DNA of 64,000 nt from Zingiber officinale (taxonomy: Eukaryota > Streptophyta > Magnoliopsida > Zingiberales > Zingiberaceae). Each line of letters starts with the position of its first letter. Within the stretch, counting starts at the first letter, position 1. The notes under the pieces are model-generated. The model made no database searches. It was not told the origin of the DNA and worked only from the letters and a program-made list of their open reading frames with translations. The stretch is taken from positions 22,317,198 to 22,381,197 of the forward strand of contig NC_056003.1 of NCBI RefSeq assembly GCF_018446385.1, read 5' to 3'. The translations under genes were made by a program, and so were the position numbers. Shown here piece after piece: positions 22,196-32,969 of this stretch.

Positions 22196-23669
22196 TTAAA
22201 AAAAATAGTCTAGAAAAGATTTTGGAACCCAGTAAAGGTTCCTTCCTACTGGATTAATCAAGAACTTAGGGGGTACATAACTTTTGGAAACTTTCCTAAG
22301 TTGTCCCTGATGTTTTCTAATGTACCAGTTTAATTTTCCATATAACTTGAGTTTTGATTTTGAAAATTTATTTAAGCATGCATAATCATTTTTCAATTTT
22401 TCAATTTTATTTTTTAATTTTATTTTTCAATTTCTCATCTCAAATTTTAAATTATCGTACATTTTTAGTGGACATACTTTTGTTAAGTTTAACTTTAACT
22501 CATTATTCTCCTTTTATAATTTAACTAAGTCTTTAGTGAGAACTTTTATGAATTGAAAGGACTGCTCGAGAGTCAGATTACGTACCTTACTTACCTCTAT
22601 ATCTGATGCTCCCCCTTCATTGCAGCTTTCTTCTTCGGATGATCCTCCCTCTTCATCTATGCTCATCTCCAAGCTAATTTCTTCGAAAAGATGGTTGGCT
22701 ATCAGTGCTAATCATGAGAATGCTTCAACTTCTGATTCTGAGGATGACGATTCATCCCATGTAGCCTTCAAACTCTTGCGCTTCGAGGACGTCGGCCTTT
22801 GAGACTTCTCCTTGTCCCTTTTCTTTAGTTTCGGGCGGTCGTCCTTAATATGCCCTTCTTCGTTGCAGTTGTAACATCGGATCGTCCTTTTGTTGCATTG
22901 TTGTTTCCTTGACTGTGATCTAAATTTATTAGTTCTAATAAATTTATTTAACTTCCTTACCAATAGCGCTGCTTCAATTTCATCGATCGACGCTTCAGAG
23001 TCCGGATTATCCTTTTCGGCTTGTAGGGCAATATTGAGATTTAGCTTCTCTACTTGTGTTAGGCTCTGCAATTCGAGACTCGTGAAGTTTGAATGTAGAA
23101 AGCAGATTTTCTAAAGTACTTACCTCAAAGTCCGTAGAGATGTAGTATGCATCTACTAAGGGCGCTCATTCTGGAGACCTTGGGAAGGCGTTGAGCATGT
23201 ACCGGATCGAGTCTCGATTTGTTACCGATTCTCCGAGGTTGTTCAATTGCGTTATCAGCTCCTTAATTCTCGCTTGAAGTTGCGCTACCTTTTCATTGTT
23301 GTTCATCCGGAGATTTGTCAGCTGAGTCCGGAGGATGCTCCGCCTTGCTAACTTCGCTTCTAAAGTGCCTTCGTGGAGCTCTAGGAATTTTTCCCAGAGG
23401 TCTTTGGCGGAGTTGTAGCTTCCGATCTGACTTACCTCCTGGGGTGGTAGAACGTAAAGCAGGTGAAATTCTGCCTTTTCGTTGACCACGAAATCGGCTT
23501 GCTCCTTTTTCGTCCACTGATACTCTTCTTTGTCTTTTGGAGCTATAAAACCAAATTTCATAGCTAGAAGAATGTCGAAATTTATTTTAAAAAATACCTC
23601 CATTCTTCGCTTCCATGTAACGAAGTCTCCGTCGAATTTCGGGGGTTGAATGCTTGTTCCGGCCATCAT
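22196..23669 (-). pseudogene. Gag of TR-GAG element 2, broken
   Basis: Homologous along its length to the 483-residue Gag at 6925-8376. Intact N-terminal part 23669-23166 (PPKFDGDFVTWKRRMEVFF) ends at a TGA where the intact copy has the Trp of QEWA. The middle part 23071-22712 holds the zinc knuckle, but its last Cys is Arg (CYNCNEEGHIKDDR). Another stop near 22710 and an AT-rich indel region precede the C-terminal part 22396-22196, which ends VPKSFLDYFF. Confidence 0.88.
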
Positions 23670-23731
23670 CTTGATCTTTGTGCTTCAGTCGACGGTTAGT
23701 CCTTCTGAGGCTGTCTTGCTCTGATACCACT

Positions 23732-24651
23732 TGTTAGTGCAGCGGGACTGGCAAGAGGGGAGGGGTGAATTACCTGTAAAATAAAAATATCCTCCTTAAA
23801 CTTTCAACTAAAAAAATAGCAACAATAATAAAATAAATAACAGAAATAAACAGTAAGAGAAAGGACCCAGACTTTTGACTTGTTTACAACTAAGAAGGTT
23901 GTTAATCCAAGGCGATTGAAAAGAGCGTACTAGAAAAGTCTCCTTCTCTGAAGGCGGAGAAGCCTTTTACACACTAAAAGCTCAAATAGTTGCTAGGAAG
24001 TTGATACAGAATTGAAAAACTTAATTTCCTAGCTCCATGGGTCTTTATATAGCTCCTGAAAAACTTATCTCGAGCCTTGAGGGCGCCTCCAACCAAGTAG
24101 ATGGATAAAACTTTATCCATCTGCGAAAACGGTCACTAGACTGGGTCTGAGGCGCCTCCAATGGCCTTGAGGGCGCCTCGAACATGGTTGAAGGCGCCCT
24201 CAAGGCCATGAGGGCACCTCCAGCACTGCATGCAGCGCAGGCGCCTTCAACACTTCGTTGAAAGCGCCTCAAGCTAGCTTTTCCAGCTCCTTTTGCCTTC
24301 TTTTCATCTTCCGAAGCTCTGATTGCTTGGGTGATTGCAGCCAACCAAACTAGGGCTCACCCGAACCCAATTTTTGACCTTCTCCTCGAGCAGGGTTCCG
24401 TCCCGGCTTCTCATCCCTCGAATGTCATGCACGTTCTTCTCATTCACCGGTGTACTCTTCCGCAGCTCTTTCGTCCTTCGGACGCACCGAGCCCGTCGAC
24501 TCCCTTCTCGTGTCGTCCTTCTCGCTAGCTGCGTCTTTCGCTCAACTTCCTACACTCCTAAGCTCTTGCATACTTAGACACAGGGATCAAATAACAAATA
24601 GAACCTAACCTAACTTGGTTGATCACATCAAAACAACCACGAGGTCCAACA
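23732..24651 (-). repeat. 5' LTR of TR-GAG element 2
   Basis: 920 bp, partner of 20584-21524. GGCGCC cluster at 24081-24270; minus-strand TATA near 24046. Followed by duplication GTTGG. Confidence 0.9.
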
Positions 24652-25794
24652 GTTGGCACTTTAGAAAATTTTATTTTTTCATATTAAAATATTATTTTAA
24701 TAATTATAAGAAAAAAAAATAAAGACATACAATGGCTAATTTTTTAGACGTTGTCTGTCAGTGAACAATGACTAATTTTTAGCTGTTGTTCAACAGTTAA
24801 AATTTAATTTTTTAAATTTTTAAGAAAATCTATAAATATATTATTGATTTCATTTTTTTCATTCATTCCATTGTTATCTGTGCTCTCTACTTATTTCTTC
24901 CTTCCATTCCCTATTTGTATTTGAGATGGATGAAAATCTTAATACTTTATTTACAAATCTTTTGAATTCTTCAAATACAGAAGAAAATACATCTTCTCAA
25001 AATACTCGCATTCTTCTAAATATCTAATATCCTCATATTTTCTCTCACACATAATATCCTCCAAATTTTCAAAATATTTCATATGTTCCACAATATCCTC
25101 CAAATTCCCAAAATTCTCAAAAAATTTTGATGAATCTAAGTAACGCCGCTCCAGCTCCATTTGGCATATATCCACCCCAAGATTAATCAGCCATGGGTAG
25201 CCAACTTGGGATGCCTTATCCTTACATATTTTTTCCTACTCAACCACCAATTATACTTTCGAATGAATCAAGAAGGGCTACTATTGATCCATCTATTAGG
25301 GACAGAGAATCTCTAACACCATTATCTGTTCCAACAACTCAGTTGCCACCATACTCATCACAAGAAGAGCGTGAAGTTGAGTCGGAGAAAAATGAATCGA
25401 AACGAAGATTTTGGTCTCTCGATGAAGACATGGTCCTTGCGAAGTCATAGGAAACTATCAACACCAATACAAACATTGGCAATGACCAGAAGGATCAAGC
25501 TTTTTGGAAACGTATAGTTGATTACTACAACAAGCATTACCCCACTGGATCTATGACGAGAAGCTATCAGCGACTGAAATCACATTATTATAGGTTTACA
25601 CTTATGGTAAATGAATTTTCTGCAACCTATAATAATTTTTATACTAATCGTCAAAGCGGTTGGAGTGACAAGAATGTGTTAGAGAATGCACTGAATATGT
25701 GGAAAGCCAACAACAATAACAAGGATTTTAAGTATACGCATGTGTGGAGGGTTCTCAAAGAGTATGAGAAATATACTCCACAATCAGTTGCTCA

Positions 25795-26056
25795 TGTAGG
25801 ACCCTTGGCGGCTGGCTAGAGGAGGTGAATAACCCTGCAAAGAAAAATGAACCTTCCTCGAACTTTACAGCTTAATAATAATCAACACTTGCATAAAAGA
25901 AATAAGAGACTTAAATAAAGAAAGGAAGAGGCACAAATGATTTACTTGGTTACAACCGGAGAGGTTGTTAATCCAAGGAAGTTGAACGCTCACTAAACTC
26001 TCATTCGGGTGGAGAAGCCTCTTCACAGCAATTAAAATACTAGATTACAGAATAGT
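25795..26056 (-). repeat. Remnant of 3' LTR of TR-GAG element 3
   Basis: Matches 29687-29945 (TGTAGGACCCTTGG..CTAGATTACAGAA). The remaining ~800 bp of this LTR are missing; 26057-26111 is unmatched. Confidence 0.85.
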
Positions 26057-26111
26057 TGTTAATCATGAAAAATCTTGAAATTTTTCTAAGAAATGCATTA
26101 TAGCAAGTAAC

Positions 26112-28514
26112 TGTTGGAGTGTATACTGAAAGCCTAAGCTTTGTAAACATTCATTATGAATAAAGAATCACATTTGGTCAAATTGTCTACATTTGTTTGT
26201 AGTTGTTCATTTAATTTATATTGTAGATAACATAGTATGTGGTGTCACATACAGAAGATGATGTTATCAGTACCTTCTAAATTATAAACAGTAGCTCACG
26301 ACTAAAATGGAAAGGAACAAACCATTAGAAGGTCGTAGTGTAATTAGGTATTAGTTTATCTTGACTATATAATTACACTAGTACACTCAGAGTGTATTGA
26401 GTAGGACCATCAGAGGTCGTTTCTTTTATACTGACTTTATAAAGGAACAAAGACATCAGTTATTATGGAAGTGTGTGCTCTTAATCCTAATATAATAACA
26501 AGCACATATGTTTGATATTTATTTCTTTAATTTATCAATGGGTGAGATTTAGTTCGATGAATCAATAAACCCGATAAGTTGGGAAATGGTATCACTTATA
26601 GTGTGTGTTGTTGATTATAGAAGGAAACTGTGTCCTAGAGATACTAGGTTGATAATGTCCCCAAGAGGAGCTCATAAGGATTGTCATGTTAAACCCTGCA
26701 GGTGGACTTAGTCCGACATGACGATAAGGTTGAGTGGTACTACTCTTGGACTTAGATATTAATTAAATGAGTTGTCAGTAACTCACTTAATTAGTGGACA
26801 TTCGATATCTTAAACACAGGGAGACTAACACGCTCATAATAAGAAGGAGCCCAAAAATGAAATTTGGGATTGGTGCGGTAGTTCAATGATAGTTCTCTAG
26901 TGGAATGAATTATCATTGATAAAATTAAGTTGTGTGTTCGGGGCGAACACGGGATGCTTAATTTTATTGGTAGACCAAAACCAATTCCTCCTCTCGGTCT
27001 CTATCGTAGCCTCTTATTTATAGAGTTCTATACCCACCTATACCCACCTTCTATACCCACCCAATAGGGGCCGGCCAAGCTAGCTTGGGAACAAGCTAGG
27101 GCCGGCCTAGGTATAAGATTGGGTGGCCGGCCCTAGCTTGAACCCAAGCTAGTAGGGTCGGCCAAAATAAATTAAAAAGAATTTTAATTTTAATTTTTAT
27201 TATGTGGAAGAAATAATTTATTAAAGAGAATTTAAATTAAATTATCTCTCTTGTAAAATTTACAAAAGATTAAAGAAAGAGATTAGATCTCTTTCCTTAT
27301 TTGTAGATTGGTGAGATATTTTATTCTCTTTAAAAATTATTCACATGTTGTAAAATTAAAATTATGGAAATTTCTTTTTATTAACCATGAAGAGATTTTT
27401 TGAAGAGAAATTTTATTTTTAAAATTTCCGGAAACAAATAAGGAAAGTTTTAATTGTTGATTGAAACTTGTCCAATTTGCTTCCCATTGATGTGGCCGGC
27501 CAATGTAAAATTAATTGGGAAATTTTATTTTATTTTTCTCAATTAAATCATGTCAAGGAAATTGAGGAAATTTTATTGTAATTAAATTTCCTAATTTGCC
27601 TAGGCCAAGGAATATAAAAGAAGGGGTGAGGGTGCCTTCATGAGACACAACCTCTATTGTTTTCTCTCCCTCTTTTGTTCCTTGGTGTGGCCGGCCATCC
27701 TCTCTTTCTCTTCCTCTTGTGGTGGCTGAATCTCCTTCTTCCATTGGAGCTCTTGTGGTGGCCGGATACTACTCGGAGAAGAAGAAGAAGAAGGAGAGAA
27801 AGCTAGCATCTCTTGGAGCTTGGTTAGTATTTTGGTTTTTCTCCTTGGTGAAGTTTTCCTTTGTGACCGAACCTTGCTTGGAGGAGAAGAAGGTGGTTGG
27901 TGGTTTCTCATCTCGGTAGATCATTGCCCACACAACGTCCAAGGTTAGAAGAGGAATACGGTAGAAGATTAAGAGGTTTTTCTACAAGGTATAACTAGTA
28001 ATTTTTCTTTCCGCATCATGCTAGTTATTTATGGAAATAATATCAAATACAAGAGGCTTACGTTCTAGAATTTCGAATATGTTTTTCGATGTTGTGTTTT
28101 TTTGTTTTTTCTTTTCCTTGTGATTTGATTGTTCTCTTTGGTTAACCTAAAGTTATTTTAGGAAATTAAATATTAGATTTCTATAAAAGGTTTTGTCTAG
28201 TCGGTGGTGGTTGCTCCCATATCCAAGAAGGCCATGTGCCTCGCCACGTCAGTACTGGGAACCAATTATGGAAATTAATATTTAATGGAATTAATAACTT
28301 AAGGAGACTTGGGTCGAACGTGTTAAGTTCCGCAGGAGATCCAAATCAAAACCTAAAAGAACAAATAGATTAAGTTTTGGATCAAACGTGTTAAGTTCCG
28401 CAGGCGATCCAAAATTTAATTTAAAAGAACACATGGTAGCTAGGAAAAGGTTCAGACCTTTGTACAAAATTTTTGTACAGTGGAACCTATAGGTTTTCCG
28501 AGTAGCAACCAATA
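26112..28514 (+). repeat. Solo Copia LTR, related to the LTRs of the 4970-18878 element
   Basis: 2403 bp, flanked by exact duplication GTAAC (26107-26111 and 28515-28519). It starts TGTTGGAGTGTATACTGAAAG and ends CCAATA (mutated CA). Homologous throughout to the large Copia LTR but clearly diverged. TATA box TATAAAA near 27614. GC hairpins GGCCGGCC..CTAGCTTG at 27066-27165 replace the CTTGCTTGG type. No internal sequence remains, the usual product of LTR-LTR recombination. Confidence 0.92.
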
Positions 28515-28519
28515 GTAAC

Positions 28520-29020
28520 TTCGCAGAAAAAATAAATTTTTAAAAATTGAAAAAATATGATAATGTAACGGTCAAAAAATTAAAAAAAATAACAGAGAAT
28601 ATGATATACTTTCAGTGAAAAAATAGAATAAAAAAATAATTCTGTGAAAAAAATACAAATTTTGCTAAATAATTCTAAGCAAGCAACAAAATATTAAATC
28701 CATTTAAAAGTACAACATGTATAAAAACTTAATTTAGCCATGATTTTGGAACCCAATATAGGTTCCTTCCAGCTGGATTGATTAAAAAATTTTTAGGAAT
28801 ATATTTATTTGATAATTTTCTAATTTGACCTTTGTGATATCTAAAGTGTCAATTTAGTCTTTGAAAATTTGAATTCAAACATGTAGTATTCAACTTCTCT
28901 ATTTGCTCTTGTAATTTTTCATTCTCTAATTTTATTTTTTTTAAACTCTTCTGGTCGACAAAATTTAGCTAGAGTTCTTTTTAGTTAATTATTTTCTTTT
29001 TATAATTTATAGTAAATTTT
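28520..29020 (-). other. AT-rich 3' interior of TR-GAG element 3
   Basis: Non-coding A/T-rich sequence. A minus-strand gag tail is still recognisable around 28745-28775 (GGTTCCTTCCAGCTGGATTG aligns with the end of gag in elements 1 and 2), without an open frame. Confidence 0.6.
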
Positions 29021-29629
29021 TTATAATATTGTTATGAATTGAAATGACTTGTCAGGAGGAAGAGACTGTACTTGACTTATCTTGTCGATCTTAAAATCTG
29101 ATGCTTCCCCTGTAGAGTTGCTTTCTTCTGATGTTCCTCCCCCTTCATTGATGCTTTCTTTCAATGACTCTCTCCCTTCATCGATGCTCATCTCGGATGT
29201 GCTTTCATTGTCTTCAGGTAGGTACTCTGCTATAAGAGTTGTTCCGATAATTTTCTCGGTCTTGGATTCTTCTGACGACAACTCGGTGTCCATCGAGGAG
29301 TTGGATTCGACTTCTTTAACTTCTTTGCAGAATTTCAAGAACTTTTCTCAGAGTTCTTTTGCACTCTTGTATTTCTCAATTCTGTCGAGATCCTGAATAG
29401 GCAGCAGAAGGTGGAACTCAGCCTTACCATTAGCCATGAAGTTGTTGCACTGCTCTTCTGTCCATTAATGCTCCTCAAGGTCATTTCCGTCTTTGCTTTT
29501 GGGCATTTCAAAACCATACTTAATTCTCAGTAAAATATTAAAATCAATTTTAAAATATACCTCCATCTGACGTCTCCAAAACGTGAATTCCCCATCGAAT
29601 ACTGGTGGGTAGATGCTAGCTCTAGCCAT
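29021..29629 (-). pseudogene. Gag of TR-GAG element 3, truncated
   Basis: Starts MARASIYPPVFDGEF at 29629. A TAA after EEH (near 29468) and a TGA where related copies have the Trp of LWEKFL (near 29347) break it. After KFLKFCKEVKEV it jumps to the Ser/Glu-rich tail, so the helical middle and the zinc knuckle are deleted. Related to, but more diverged than, the Gag at 6925-8376. Confidence 0.83.
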
Positions 29630-29686
29630 CTCTTATGCTTTGATCGACGGTTAGTCCTCCTAAAGCGAACTCGCTCTGATACCACT

Positions 29687-30766
29687 TGTAGGACCCTTGG
29701 TGGCCGGCTAGAGGAAGTGAATAGCTCTGTAAATAAAAATGAACCTTTCTCAAACTTTACAGCTTAATAATAATCAACACTTGCATAAAAAAAAATAAGA
29801 GACTTAAATAAAGATAGGAAGAGGCATAAACGATTTACTTGGTTACAACCGGAGAGGTTGTTAATCCAAGGAATATGAATGCTCACTAAACTCTCCTTCA
29901 GGTGGAGAAGCCTCTTCACAGCAATTAAAGTACTAGATTACAGAACATAACTGAATAGGAATCAATCACAAGTGTTGTTCTAGCCTTCTAGGACTAGGGC
30001 TGTATTTATAGCCCTTGTCAGGGCGCCTGGAAGGGTTCCAGACGTCTCTAGGGGGATAAAACTTTATCCCCTTTGCAACGCAACGCGCCACGTCGCAAAT
30101 GGCTAATTTTTCTAGTTCGGGCGCCTGGACCAAGTTCGGGCGCCTGGACCAAGTCCAGGCACCTCGAACTTGGTCGGGGCACCCCAGACCGAAAAATCAA
30201 CTTTTTGTTGATCTTCGATCCTGATCTTCTGCTCCACTTCTACTCGCATTAGTCTGGCTCTTCCGCTCCGGCTCTACTCGCTTGGGTGATCTTGGCCATC
30301 CAGAATAGGGCTCACCTGAACCCATCTTCTAGACTTCGAGCAATCTTCCTCTCTAGCTTCTCGTTCCTTGAAACCGCCGCGTGCTTCCTTCTCATCCGCT
30401 AGCGTACTCTTTCACAGCGCCTCGTCCCTCGGATGCACCGAGCCTATCGGCTCTCTCCCATGACATCCTTCTTGCTAGCTGCATCTGTTTGCTTGTCTCC
30501 TTGAGCAATCTTCCATTTCAACTTCTCATCCCTCTAAAATACTATGCGCTCCCTTCTCGTTCGCCCGCCTACTCTTCCGTAGCACCTCGTCCCTCGAACG
30601 CACCTAACCCGCCGGCTCTCTCCTGTGTCGTCCTTCTTGCTAGCTGCATCTTTCGCTCTGCTTCTTGTGCTCTGAAGTTCCTATACACTTAGGCACAGGG
30701 GTTAAATAATAACAGAACCTAACTCAACTTAGTTGATCACATCAAAACTATCTTAGGGTACTTACA
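29687..30766 (-). repeat. 5' LTR of TR-GAG element 3
   Basis: 1080 bp, TGTAGG..TTACA, followed by duplication GCTCA. GGGCGCCTGG motifs at 30020-30150. It also has a local duplication: the segments at ~30340-30450 and ~30505-30620 share the TTCTCRTYC..CTCTTYCRYAGCRCCTCGTCCCTC pattern. Confidence 0.85.
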
Positions 30767-30960
30767 GCTCATTACTCTAACAAGAAGGCAAGGGCATCTA
30801 AATCAGGGGAAAACACTTCAACATCAAATCTAGATATGAGTGTTGATTTGAATGACTCTAAAGTCCGCATTTGTCCAATAAGGCAAAAGGCAATGAAGAG
30901 GAAGGGCAAATCTAAAGACAGAGAGGGTGACACAATGGAAAATAGCATCGACAAAGAATG

Positions 30961-31440
30961 ACAAAATATAAACAATATCAAATATAAAAAATAGTTTTGC
31001 AGGAAGCCGAGATCTTTCATAAGGATTATAAAATTCTTATGAAGGATAGTAGTGAGATGACACTAGGACAACATTATTTATATGAGAAAATAGTTTTAAA
31101 AAAAATAAACAGAGACATGACTTGGTGTAGATGTGTTTAAGTTTATTTTTATATATTACTATAATTTATGTCTTTTTATTTGATATACCATAATATTTAT
31201 GTATTTTTTTTAATTATTAATATTATTTCATGTTAGCAATTTATGAATTTAAATTTTATAAAAATTTAATGGTATATAATGTAAAATGTGAAGGAGATAT
31301 GAGAATTATATATAATAAAAAGTGTGAGACCCATGAAAGAGTTGTTGAGAGGTTTTTGATAGTGGAGAGAGGTATGAGGTTTTTTACTTTTGATATGGCA
31401 CGTATGTGGTGATAAAAGAGCTCTTAATGGGCTCTAACCA
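30961..31440. other. 3' non-coding part of the Harbinger-like element
   Basis: AT-rich; 31160-31420 is similar to 60300-60470. No coding frame. Confidence 0.6.
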
Positions 31441-31455
31441 CTGTGTATGCTCTTA

Positions 31456-31617
31456 GAAACCTCTGTTGATTTCTTCAGTTGGATCAGCGCCTAAGGTTTG
31501 TCCCTACCGGGACACGACCTCATCGCACTCCCTCCAGGAACTTACCTCAACTCACCTGCCAAACATCGAGTTCTCCAGATATGTTTGGACTTAACCGCTC
31601 AACATCGGATCTATTAT
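31456..31617. repeat. Fragment resembling retrotransposon LTR
   Basis: Phrases such as CACCTGCCAAACATCGAGTTC resemble the 4500-4700 LTR region (CTGCCAAATATTGAGTC). Short and degenerate. Confidence 0.4.
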
Positions 31618-32395
31618 GCCTAAAGATGTCCACATATCTCCATAATGACATGATATTATTTACTTTGAACCTAGGCCCTTATGGATTTGCTCTTGGGTTC
31701 TCTCCAAAAGGCCTCATGCTAATGAAAATATTCTATATTCTTTTAAACTCATTATCTTACCAAATCTTTCCATTGTGGGACTTTGATTGAATCTCAATAA
31801 TCCTCCCCTCAAACGAAGGGCTACAATTACTCTCATGGCTCGAGCCTCCTCTCGAGCATCCGGTCACCCTGACCTGCTCTGGGCCTCCCCACGAGCATCT
31901 GCATCCGGTCACCCTGACTTGCACTAGGCCTTACTGTAAGCATCCGCATCCAGTCACTCTTGACCTACTTCGCGTCTCCTCGCAAGCATCCGGTCACCCT
32001 GACCTACTTCGGGCCTCTCCATGAGCATTCGATCACTCATGACCTACTTCAGGCCTCCCCGTGAGCATCCGGTCACCCTGACCTACTCGCCTCTCCACAA
32101 GTACCTGGTCACCCTGACTTGCTCCGAGGCCTTCCCACAACTTTGTTCATGGACACCCCACATGACATCTGGTTTAGACCATGGCTCTGATACCATTTGT
32201 TGTACTTAAAGGATATCCACATATCTCCACAATGACATGATATTGTCCACTTTAGGCCTAGGCCCTTATGGCTTTGCTCTTGGGCTCTCCCTAAAAGGTC
32301 TTATGCCAATGAAAATATCCTACATCCTTTTAAACCAATGATCTTTACCAAATATTTTCAATGTGAGACTTTGATTGAATCTCAAACGAAGGATT
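31618..32395 (-). mobile_element. TRIM-type short LTR element with minisatellite interior
   Basis: Two ~190-bp direct repeats, ~31620-31797 and 32198-32394 (TCCACATATCTCCAYAATGA .. GACTTTGATTGAATCTCAA), frame a ~400-bp interior. A minus-strand primer site TGGTATCAGAGC lies at 32184-32195, next to the right copy. No protein is encoded. Size and layout fit terminal-repeat retrotransposons in miniature. Confidence 0.7.
31842..32150. repeat. Minisatellite, ~45-bp unit (GCATCCGGTCACCCTGACC)
   Basis: GCATCCGGTCACCCTGACCTGCTYYGGGCCTCCCCRYGA repeats with variation about seven times. A second block is at 32418-32690. It is GC-rich in an AT-rich setting and lies inside the TRIM interior. Confidence 0.8.
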
Positions 32396-32714
32396 ACAAC
32401 TACTTTCATGGTCCAGGCCTCCCCATCAGCATCCGGCTACCTTGACCTACTTTGGGCCTCCCCAAGAGCATCTACATCTGGTCACCCTGACCTGCTCTGG
32501 TCCTCCCCGTAAGCATCCGCATTCGGTCACTCTCGACCTGCTTTACGCCTCCCAACAAGTATCCGATCACCCTGACCTCCTTCGGGCCTCCCTATGAGCA
32601 TTAGGTCACTCATGACCTGCTTCGGGCCTCCCCGTGAGCATCCGATCATCCTGACCTACTCGTCTCCCCGCAAATATTTGGTTACCTTGGTCTGCTCTGA
32701 AGCCTTTCCAATGT
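32396..32714. repeat. Second minisatellite block
   Basis: Same ~45-bp unit as 31842-32150, about six degenerate copies, following the right TRIM LTR; it looks like a second TRIM interior joined after recombination. Confidence 0.75.
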
Positions 32715-32904
32715 TGTTGGGATTCAATTAAAGTCCCACATTGAAAAGATTTGATATAGATCATGGGTTTAAAAGGATGTAAGATATTTTCATTGGTATG
32801 AGGTCTTTTGGGAAGAGCTTAAGAGCAAAGTCATGAGGACATGGACCCAAAATGGACAATATCATGTCATTGTGGAGATATGTGGATATCCTTTGGGCAC
32901 AACA
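32715..32904 (+). repeat. TRIM LTR, plus orientation
   Basis: TGTTGGGATTCAATTAAAGT .. GGGCACAACA, 190 bp, inverse of the copies at 31620-31797 and 32198-32394. No matching target duplication was found. Confidence 0.75.
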
Positions 32905-32969
32905 AACTTCACAGAAGTTGTCCTCGACTGTTGAAGAAATCTGCCAAAACCTGTAGCTCTAATACCAAT
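32905..32969 (-). other. Truncated second interior of the Copia element at 32970-37065
   Basis: Matches 36528-36590: AACTTCACAGAAGTYGTC .. TTRTAGCTCTRATACCA. It includes a primer site (32956-32967, one mismatch from TGGTATCAGAGC) placed directly after the left LTR. Confidence 0.75.

Larger units (their letters stand above)
20584..24651 (-). mobile_element. TR-GAG-type non-autonomous Copia element 2
   Basis: A 4068-bp minus-strand element: 5' LTR 24651-23732, primer site 23729-23718 (TGGTATCAGAGC), broken gag 23669-22196, AT-rich interior, polypurine tract just right of 21524, 3' LTR 21524-20584. Same plan and related Gag as element 1, but a distinct subfamily: the LTRs start TGTTRGTGC, not TGTAGGTGC. 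No pol. Confidence 0.9.
25795..30766 (-). mobile_element. TR-GAG-type non-autonomous Copia element 3, internally deleted
   Basis: Minus-strand element flanked by GCTCA (25790-25794 and 30767-30771). Order on the minus strand: 5' LTR 30766-29687, primer site 29684-29673 (TGGTATCAGAGC), broken gag from 29629, AT-rich interior to ~28520, then a solo LTR of another family (28514-26112), and only ~300 bp of the 3' LTR (26111-25795). LTR homology stops near 26056, so most of the 3' LTR and the gag middle were deleted. Confidence 0.87.
24926..30960 (+). pseudogene. Harbinger ORF1 (Myb/trihelix-like) gene, interrupted by a 4972-bp insertion
   Basis: Two pieces, 24926-25794 and 30772-30960, join in frame across the insertion 25795-30766 once one GCTCA copy is removed: ..YTPQSVA at 25790, then HYSNKKARASKSGE from 30772. 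The central part RFWSLDEDMVLAKS..YYNKHYPTGSMTRSYQRLKSHYY is the Myb/trihelix-like DNA-binding domain seen in PIF/Harbinger ORF1 and the related NAM-associated / GST-T3-like family. The tail QKAMKRKGKSKDREGD is also typical. ORF1 helps the transposase bind element ends. Already broken before the insertion: the N-terminal part is frameshifted after residue ~32, and the Trp after AKS (25448-25450) is TAG. Confidence 0.78.
24657..31452 (+). mobile_element. PIF/Harbinger-like DNA transposon, ORF1 only, split by later insertions
   Basis: Holds an ORF1-type gene (24926-25794 plus 30772-30960) and a right terminal sequence CTGTGTATGCTC (31441-31452) followed by TTA, the usual Harbinger target copy. 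The 3' flank 31100-31420 matches the MITE at 60121-60490, whose left end is GAGCATCTACAG, the inverse of this terminus. No DDE transposase gene is present. The left terminus was not found; the stretch 24657-24925 is AT-rich and non-coding. Confidence 0.6.

Noticed and set aside
30381-30692. 103-residue frame in the element 3 LTR
   Set aside because: Ser/Pro-rich translation of a duplicated LTR segment; no homologue known to me.
31842-32690. CRISPR-like spaced repeats
   Set aside because: Units are contiguous, degenerate and in plant DNA: a minisatellite.
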